Origin: an uncultured Pelagibacteraceae bacterium
GTDB lineage: Bacteria; Pseudomonadota; Alphaproteobacteria; Pelagibacterales; Pelagibacteraceae
Assembly: GCA_902624635.1 (NCBI GenBank)
Contig: CACNYD010000006.1
Coordinates: forward strand, 1-41,990
Length of the DNA: 41,990 nucleotides
Reading direction: 5' to 3'
The notes under the pieces are model-generated. The model was given only the letters and a program-made list of their open reading frames with translations. It did no database searches and was not told the origin of the DNA. Position numbers and translations under genes: made by a program. This document shows positions 37,111-41,990 of the stretch, piece by piece. Numbering within the stretch: position 1 is the stretch's first letter; every line of letters starts with the position of its first letter.

Positions 37111-38484
37111 ATGACTTTAATTAAAAAAATCAAAGATAAAAAAGTCAATTTTGAATTTAATAAAGAATATATAAAAGTAGTCACCGATAAAATTTCAAAC
37201 AGTGATGCAAATTTTATCACTAATTCATTTAAAGAAATGCACCCTGCTGATGCAGCAGATATAATCGAACATTTAAGTCAAAATGATAGAGAAAATTTAA
37301 TAAAACTTAATAATTTTAAAATAGATCCTGAGGTTTTTATTGAATTAAATGAGTCAGTTCAAACCGAAATAATAAAATATCTTTCTTCTGATGCGATCGT
37401 TAGAATATTGAAAAATTTAGAGTCTGATGATGCAATAGCTATTCTTGAAAATGTAGACGAAAAAAATAAAAATTCTATTTTAAGCTTACTACCACCTAAA
37501 GATCGTTTTGCTTTATTGGAAGGTCTTAGTTATCCTGAGGATAGCGCAGCTAGGATAATGCAGAGAGAATTTACAGCAATACCAAGTAACTGGTCTGTTG
37601 GTCAAACCATCGATTATTTAAGAGAAAATAAAGATTTACCGGAACAATTTTTAGAAATTTATATTGTAGACGAAAATTTTAAACCTATTGGTACCGTACC
37701 ATCATCAAAAGTTCTAAGAACATCAAGAGAAACAAAGATGTCATCAATAATGGATGATTCTATTTTCTTAGTGCCAGTAGATATGGATAGAGAAGAAGTT
37801 GGTAACTCATTTGAAAATTATAATTTAAATTCAGCATGTGTAATTGATAAGAATAATAAATTAGTTGGAATGATTACTTCAGATGATGTTCTGACAGTCT
37901 TAAAAGAAGAGGCAGAAGAAGATGCATTAAGATTAGCAGGAGTAGGAGATGAAGAAATTACAGATGGTGTAATAACAAAAACAAAAAGAAGATTTAACTG
38001 GTTGTTATTAAATCTTTTCACTGCATTTTTAGCAACATATTGTATTAGTTTATTTGGAGCAACAATTGAACAAATGGTTGTTCTAGCTTTCTTGATGCCA
38101 ATTGTTGCATCGATGGGTGGCAATGCTGGAATGCAAACATTGGCCGTAACAGTTAGAACTCTTGCTACTAATGATTTAACGAAAAATAATTTTAATCAAA
38201 ATATTTTTAAAGAATTTAACATTGGTATATTAAATGGAATTATATTTGCAATTATAAGTTCCGTTATTGTTCAGTTATGGTTTCAGGACATTCAACTTTC
38301 TTTAATAATTTCTATTTCAATGATTTTGACAATGATCGTTGCAGGTTTGTTTGGTATATTGGTACCTGTTACACTAAAGAAAATGAATATAGATCCAGCT
38401 ATAGCCTCAAGTGTTTTTGTAACTACTATAACTGATGTTATTGGGTTCGTATCTTTCTTAGGTGTGGGAGCTTATTTTTTGTAA
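37111..38484 (+). CDS. mgtE: Magnesium transporter MgtE
   Basis: MgtE, 457 residues, a Mg-gated inner-membrane Mg2+ channel. The N-terminal helical domain has MHPADAADIIEHL. A pair of CBS domains spans about 145-265 and senses Mg2+. A plug helix is followed by five transmembrane helices from about 290. The pore signature is MPIVASMGGNAGMQTLAVTV, and the last helix carries TTITDVIGFVSFLG with the pore Asp. It ends 3 bases before the convergent panC end. Confidence 0.95.
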   Translation: MTLIKKIKDKKVNFEFNKEYIKVVTDKISNSDANFITNSFKEMHPADAADIIEHLSQNDRENLIKLNNFKIDPEVFIELNESVQTEIIKYLSSDAIVRILKNLESDDAIAILENVDEKNKNSILSLLPPKDRFALLEGLSYPEDSAARIMQREFTAIPSNWSVGQTIDYLRENKDLPEQFLEIYIVDENFKPIGTVPSSKVLRTSRETKMSSIMDDSIFLVPVDMDREEVGNSFENYNLNSACVIDKNNKLVGMITSDDVLTVLKEEAEEDALRLAGVGDEEITDGVITKTKRRFNWLLLNLFTAFLATYCISLFGATIEQMVVLAFLMPIVASMGGNAGMQTLAVTVRTLATNDLTKNNFNQNIFKEFNIGILNGIIFAIISSVIVQLWFQDIQLSLIISISMILTMIVAGLFGILVPVTLKKMNIDPAIASSVFVTTITDVIGFVSFLGVGAYFL

Positions 38485-38487
38485 ACA

Positions 38488-39300
38488 TTAGAAGTTATCT
38501 ATAAGCCTCACTTTATCAATATAATAAGCAACAAATATTTTGGCATTTTTTATTTTTTTAGTCAGTCTAAGATTTTTTGTATTTCTTAGTTCGAGATAAT
38601 CTATTTTAATATTATACTTTTTTTTAAGTTCTTTTTTTTTCATTAAAAATAAATTTTTTAAATTCATATTTTTTAATAATTTTTTTTTAAAAATAATAAG
38701 ATTTCTGGCTATCGCACTTGCTTTAGTTAAACTATTTTTATTTAAAAGATTATTTCTAGATGATAAAGCTAATCTATTTTTATCTCTTATTGTTTTACAA
38801 GAAATAATTTTAGATCTGAAGTTTTTTTCGATATATCTCTTTACTAATAATAACTGTTGAAAATCTTTTTCACCCATGAATATTTTTGATGGATTTACTA
38901 TTTTTGTTAAACGAATCATTACTTCGATTACCCCTTCAAAATGACCCTTTCTATACTTAGCACACAATATTTCGTCTTTTTTGTTTAGTTTTATTTTTAT
39001 TTTATTTTTAGCTTTATAAATATCTTTGATTCTAGGCAAATAAACATAATCTACTTTTAGCTTTTTTAAAATTTTTAGATCCTTTTTTATATTTCTAGGA
39101 TATTTTTTGTAATCTTTTTTGTTGTTAAATTGTTTAGGATTTACGAATATACTTACAATAGTTCTATTGGATAGTTTTAGAGATTTTTTGATTAATGAGA
39201 TATGACCATCATGAAGGCTACCCATAGTCGGCACAAATCCAATATTTGAATTGTCAAATAATGCCTCATTTAAATCAATATTGTTTAATAAAGTTTTCAT
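38488..39300 (-). CDS. panC: Pantothenate synthetase
   Basis: PanC, 270 residues, joins pantoate and beta-alanine using ATP, the last step of vitamin B5 synthesis. The ATP motif PTMGSLHDGH is at 24-33. Others are SIFVNPKQFN, GHFEGVIEVMIRLTKIVNP, MGEKDFQQL and the KMSKS-like LALSSRNNLL. Start taken at 39300; an ATG at 39330 would add ten unlike residues and run close to galU. The C-terminal domain is very lysine- and asparagine-rich. Confidence 0.94.
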   Translation of the reverse strand: MKTLLNNIDLNEALFDNSNIGFVPTMGSLHDGHISLIKKSLKLSNRTIVSIFVNPKQFNNKKDYKKYPRNIKKDLKILKKLKVDYVYLPRIKDIYKAKNKIKIKLNKKDEILCAKYRKGHFEGVIEVMIRLTKIVNPSKIFMGEKDFQQLLLVKRYIEKNFRSKIISCKTIRDKNRLALSSRNNLLNKNSLTKASAIARNLIIFKKKLLKNMNLKNLFLMKKKELKKKYNIKIDYLELRNTKNLRLTKKIKNAKIFVAYYIDKVRLIDNF

Positions 39301-39334
39301 TTGTATAAAACATTTTAATAAGTAAAACATTTAA

Positions 39335-40150
39335 ATGATTAAACAAGCAATTATTCCATTAGCTGGTCTAGGCACGAGGTTATTACCTTTAACCAGTGTA
39401 TTTGCCAAAGAACTTCTTCCTATAAATGGAAAACCAGGAATTGAGTATATTTTAGATGAATGTGCAGATGCTGGCATTAAAAAGATAATTTTTATAATTT
39501 CAAAAAAAAAACAAATGATAAAAGATTATTTTTACAAAGATAGCTTTTATAAAAAGATAATAAAAAAGAAAAAAGATCCTATAATTATTAAAGAATATAA
39601 AAAAATTTTGAAATATAAAAAGATGATTAAATTTGTTTACCAAAATAAACCTTTGGGAACAGGTGATGCAGTATTAAAAACAAAAAAATTCATCACAGAT
39701 GATTTTTTTCTTATGTTATTACCAGATGATTTAATAATTAAAAAAAATTGCTCGAAGTCTATGATTAATATACATAATCGATATAAATCATCAGTGATGG
39801 CAAGTATTAATGTTCCAAAGAAAACTGTCTCAAGATGGGGAATTTACAAATTAGGAAAAAAATTAAATAAAAATAATTATTTTATAAAAGACGTTATTGA
39901 AAAACCACCAATTTCAACAGCACCATCAAATAAAGCTGTAATAGGACGATATATTCTTCCAAGAAAAATATTTTCTAAATTATTAAATCAAAAACCAGGT
40001 AAAGGCGGCGAAATTCATATCACTGACGCAATACAATCATTGATACAAAACAATGAAAAATTCATTGCTCATAATTTTACAGGAAAATATTTAGATTGTG
40101 GAAGTATGAATGGCTATATTAAATCAACATTAGAAATATCAAAATCATGA
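39335..40150 (+). CDS. galU: UTP-glucose-1-phosphate uridylyltransferase
   Basis: GalU, 271 residues, makes UDP-glucose from UTP and glucose-1-phosphate. The nucleotide-binding start has GLGTRLLPLTSVFAKELLPI (about 11-30). Others are KPLGTGDAVLKTKKFI, LLPDDL, and the sugar-binding GKGGEIHITDAIQ. It is divergent from panC with only 34 bases between starts, and overlaps the next gene by 4 bases. The product is the substrate of the next enzyme, so the pair forms a UDP-glucuronate pathway. Confidence 0.93.
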   Translation: MIKQAIIPLAGLGTRLLPLTSVFAKELLPINGKPGIEYILDECADAGIKKIIFIISKKKQMIKDYFYKDSFYKKIIKKKKDPIIIKEYKKILKYKKMIKFVYQNKPLGTGDAVLKTKKFITDDFFLMLLPDDLIIKKNCSKSMINIHNRYKSSVMASINVPKKTVSRWGIYKLGKKLNKNNYFIKDVIEKPPISTAPSNKAVIGRYILPRKIFSKLLNQKPGKGGEIHITDAIQSLIQNNEKFIAHNFTGKYLDCGSMNGYIKSTLEISKS

Positions 40151-41448
40151 AACTTTGCATGATAGGAACTGGTTATGTTGGTTTAGTAAGTGGAGTATGC
40201 TTTGCTGATCTAGGCAATAATGTAATTTGTGTAGATAAAGATTTAAAAAAAATAGATCTACTTTCTAAAGGAAAAATTCCCATTTACGAACCTGGACTTA
40301 CTGAATTAGTGAATAAGAATTATAAAAATAAAAGATTAAAATTTTCATCTGATTTAAAAGAATCAATAAAAGACTCTGATATAATTTTTATTTGTGTTGG
40401 TACACCAACAAAAAAGGGAGGTAGCAGTGCAGATTTAAGCCAAATTTTTCAAGTAGCAAAACAGATAAGTTTATCAATCAATAAGTTTAAGATAATAGTT
40501 ACTAAGTCAACGGTACCTGTAACAACAGGTGATGAAATTGAAAAAATTTTACTTAAAAAAAAAGGTAATAAAGATAAATTTTCTGTAGTATCTAATCCAG
40601 AATTTTTAAGAGAAGGTGAAGCTATTCGGGATTTTATTTTTCCTGATAGAATAGTCGTTGGGTCTAATGATAAAAAATCTAACCGTTTAATGAACAATTT
40701 ATATGCTCCTTTAATATCTAAGGGAGCCCAGTATATTCATACATCAAGAAGAGCAGCAGAATTAATCAAATATTCATCCAATGCTTTTTTAGCTACAAAA
40801 ATTACATTTATTAATGAAATTGCGAATTTGTGCGAAAAAACTGGAATAAATGTTGAAGATATCTCAATTGGGATGGGTTTAGATAAAAGAATAGGTAGTC
40901 GTTTTTTAAGGGCAGGGCCTGGTTATGGCGGATCATGTTTTCCAAAAGATACTAAAGCTATAACAGCTACGGCTGATAAATTTAAAACAAATCTTTCTGT
41001 AATAAAATCAGTCATAAAATCAAATGAAAATAGATCTAATTTTTTACTTAATAAAGTTTATAGAATTTTAAATAATAAAATTAAAAATAAAAAAATAACT
41101 TTCTTAGGTGTTACATTTAAGGCTAATACAGATGATATGAGAGATTCCTCTAGTTTAAAAATGATACCTGCTTTATCAAAAAAAGGTGCTAAAATAAATT
41201 ATTTTGATCCAACAGGTGTCAAAAAAGAATTTTCAAAAGTTAAAAATGTTTCTTACATTGATAATATTAAAGAGTCTGTAAAAGGCTCAGATCTTGTTAT
41301 AATTCATACAGAATGGAACGATTTTAAATCAATTAATTTTAAAAATTTAATTAAAGGTAAAAAATTTATTATTTATGATATGAGAAACATATACTCTCCA
41401 ATGAAGATTAAAAATCAAGGCTTTAAATATTATAGTATTGGAAGATAA
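40147..41448 (+). CDS. ugd: UDP-glucose 6-dehydrogenase
   Basis: A 433-residue NAD-dependent enzyme that oxidises UDP-glucose to UDP-glucuronate. The Rossmann motif GTGYVGLVSG is at residues 7-16, with CVGTPTKKGG and STVPVTTGDE. The catalytic Cys264 lies in GPGYGGSCFPKDTKA, and the C-terminal nucleotide-sugar domain has FLGVTFKANTDDMRDSSSLK. Co-transcribed with galU; UDP-glucuronate would feed polysaccharide or glycolipid synthesis. A UDP-mannose-type relative is less likely given the galU pairing. Confidence 0.93.
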   Translation: MKLCMIGTGYVGLVSGVCFADLGNNVICVDKDLKKIDLLSKGKIPIYEPGLTELVNKNYKNKRLKFSSDLKESIKDSDIIFICVGTPTKKGGSSADLSQIFQVAKQISLSINKFKIIVTKSTVPVTTGDEIEKILLKKKGNKDKFSVVSNPEFLREGEAIRDFIFPDRIVVGSNDKKSNRLMNNLYAPLISKGAQYIHTSRRAAELIKYSSNAFLATKITFINEIANLCEKTGINVEDISIGMGLDKRIGSRFLRAGPGYGGSCFPKDTKAITATADKFKTNLSVIKSVIKSNENRSNFLLNKVYRILNNKIKNKKITFLGVTFKANTDDMRDSSSLKMIPALSKKGAKINYFDPTGVKKEFSKVKNVSYIDNIKESVKGSDLVIIHTEWNDFKSINFKNLIKGKKFIIYDMRNIYSPMKIKNQGFKYYSIGR

Positions 41449-41451
41449 ATT

Positions 41452-41913
41452 TTAATTTAGCTCGAATATAGCATCAACTTCTACGGCAACACCCAAGGGA
41501 AGACTATTAACACTTACAGCTGCTCTTGTATGCATCCCCGCATCACCAAAGATTGAGGCAATTAAATCAGAAGCGCCATTAATTACCTTGGGTTGATCCT
41601 TAAAGTCATCGGTAGAATTAACGAAACCTGTTAATTTTACACAAGATTTAATTTTTGTTAGATCGTTATCACAAGCTTTTATTATTTGAGAAATAATACT
41701 TAAACCACATCTTTTTGCTGCGTTATATCCAGTCTCTACATTCAAATCTTTTCCAACTTTTCCTTTGATCAATTCACCTTTTTCATCAATTGAGATTTGG
41801 CCTGATACAAATAACATTTTTCCTGAAATTTTTGTTGCAACATAATTCCCTACTGGAGCCTTAGCCTCTGGAAGTTTTAAACCAAGTTTATTTAAATTTT
41901 CTTGATAATTCAT
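41452..41913 (-). CDS. RidA/YjgF-family protein
   Basis: A 153-residue member of the RidA (YjgF/YER057c/UK114) superfamily. Classic RidA hydrolyses reactive enamine/imine intermediates such as 2-aminoacrylate. The core FVSGQI strand, the helix with RCGLSIISQI, and the C-terminal HTRAAVSVNSLPLGVAVEVD are present, with Arg130 at the position that binds the substrate carboxylate. The protein is longer than E. coli RidA (128), matching the longer subgroup, so the exact substrate is uncertain. It ends 3 bases from ugd and overlaps the upstream gene by ATGA. Confidence 0.85.
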   Translation of the reverse strand: MNYQENLNKLGLKLPEAKAPVGNYVATKISGKMLFVSGQISIDEKGELIKGKVGKDLNVETGYNAAKRCGLSIISQIIKACDNDLTKIKSCVKLTGFVNSTDDFKDQPKVINGASDLIASIFGDAGMHTRAAVSVNSLPLGVAVEVDAIFELN

Positions 41914-41990
41914 TTTTTATTTTTTTTCTTTGTTTTATCGTATTCTTTTCTTTTCTCAATCAATATTAACGCTTCCTCCATAGTAATTTC
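41910..41990 (-). CDS. C-terminal tail of a gene cut by the window edge
   Basis: On the minus strand the frame is open from the window edge for 26 codons (EITMEEALILIEKRKEYDKT then a lysine/asparagine tail) and stops at TGA, which overlaps the ridA-family ATG. The pattern E-I-T-x-E-E-A-L-x-L-I-E resembles the end of the C-terminal repeats of alphaproteobacterial DNA topoisomerase I (TopA). That identification is a guess from very few residues. Confidence 0.45.
   Translation of the reverse strand, partial: EITMEEALILIEKRKEYDKTKKKNKK

Noticed and set aside
39300-39330. Earlier ATG for panC adding ten residues
   Set aside because: The added residues do not fit the family N-terminus and would crowd the divergent galU start; the ATG at 39300 gives a normal PanC.

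Overview
The window comes from a very AT-rich, tightly packed alphaproteobacterial genome, most likely SAR11 (Pelagibacterales, Candidatus Pelagibacter-like). The call rests on overall base composition, gaps of a few bases or overlaps between most genes, alphaproteobacterial gene order in the ribosomal supercluster, a zinc-free S14, and lysine/isoleucine/asparagine-rich proteins. No database search was possible, so genus-level placement is an inference.

Region 1 (1-5971) is an accessory island stacked against the 3' end of a tRNA-Thr(UGU) gene on the minus strand. It carries small genes, nearly all for secreted proteins with a signal peptide and exactly two cysteines in the mature part. Two displaced copies of the tRNA-Thr 3' half (about 1971-2062 and 2771-2859) divide it into modules. 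Pairs or triplets of a short repeat, G(G/T/A)CA(C/T)A, spaced almost always 11 bp apart, lie at fixed distances on both sides of these tRNA pieces. This is the architecture of a tyrosine-integrase attachment site (core plus arm sites). One module (about 2059-2859, roughly 0.8 kb) holds a single gene. Three genes share an almost constant signal peptide and N-terminus but have divergent bodies. No integrase is in the window, so the modules look like non-autonomous or satellite integrative cassettes. This is the most novel part of the window.

Region 2 (5896-7081) holds tRNA-Thr and rlmB on the minus strand, then a divergent plus-strand transcription unit starting with tRNA-Tyr and tRNA-Gly.

Region 3 (7122-35526) is one nearly unbroken information-processing supercluster: tuf, tRNA-Trp, secE, nusG, rplKAJL, rpoBC, rpsL, rpsG, fusA, the S10 and spc gene series, secY, adk, rpsM, rpsK, rpoA, rplQ. 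Likely promoters stand before tRNA-Tyr, rpsL and rpsM, each with a 16-bp spacer. The order differs from the textbook layout in three ways: tuf is not between fusA and rpsJ, there is no rpmD (L30) between rpsE and rplO, and there is no rpmJ after secY. L24 is unusually short.

Region 4 (35535-41990) holds housekeeping genes in mixed orientation with almost no spacers: an RluC-type pseudouridine synthase, lipB, mgtE, panC, galU, a UDP-glucose 6-dehydrogenase, a RidA-family protein, and the C-terminal tail of a minus-strand gene cut by the window edge. No rRNA, CRISPR array, insertion sequence or recombinase gene was seen, and no gene-free stretch exceeds 300 bases.
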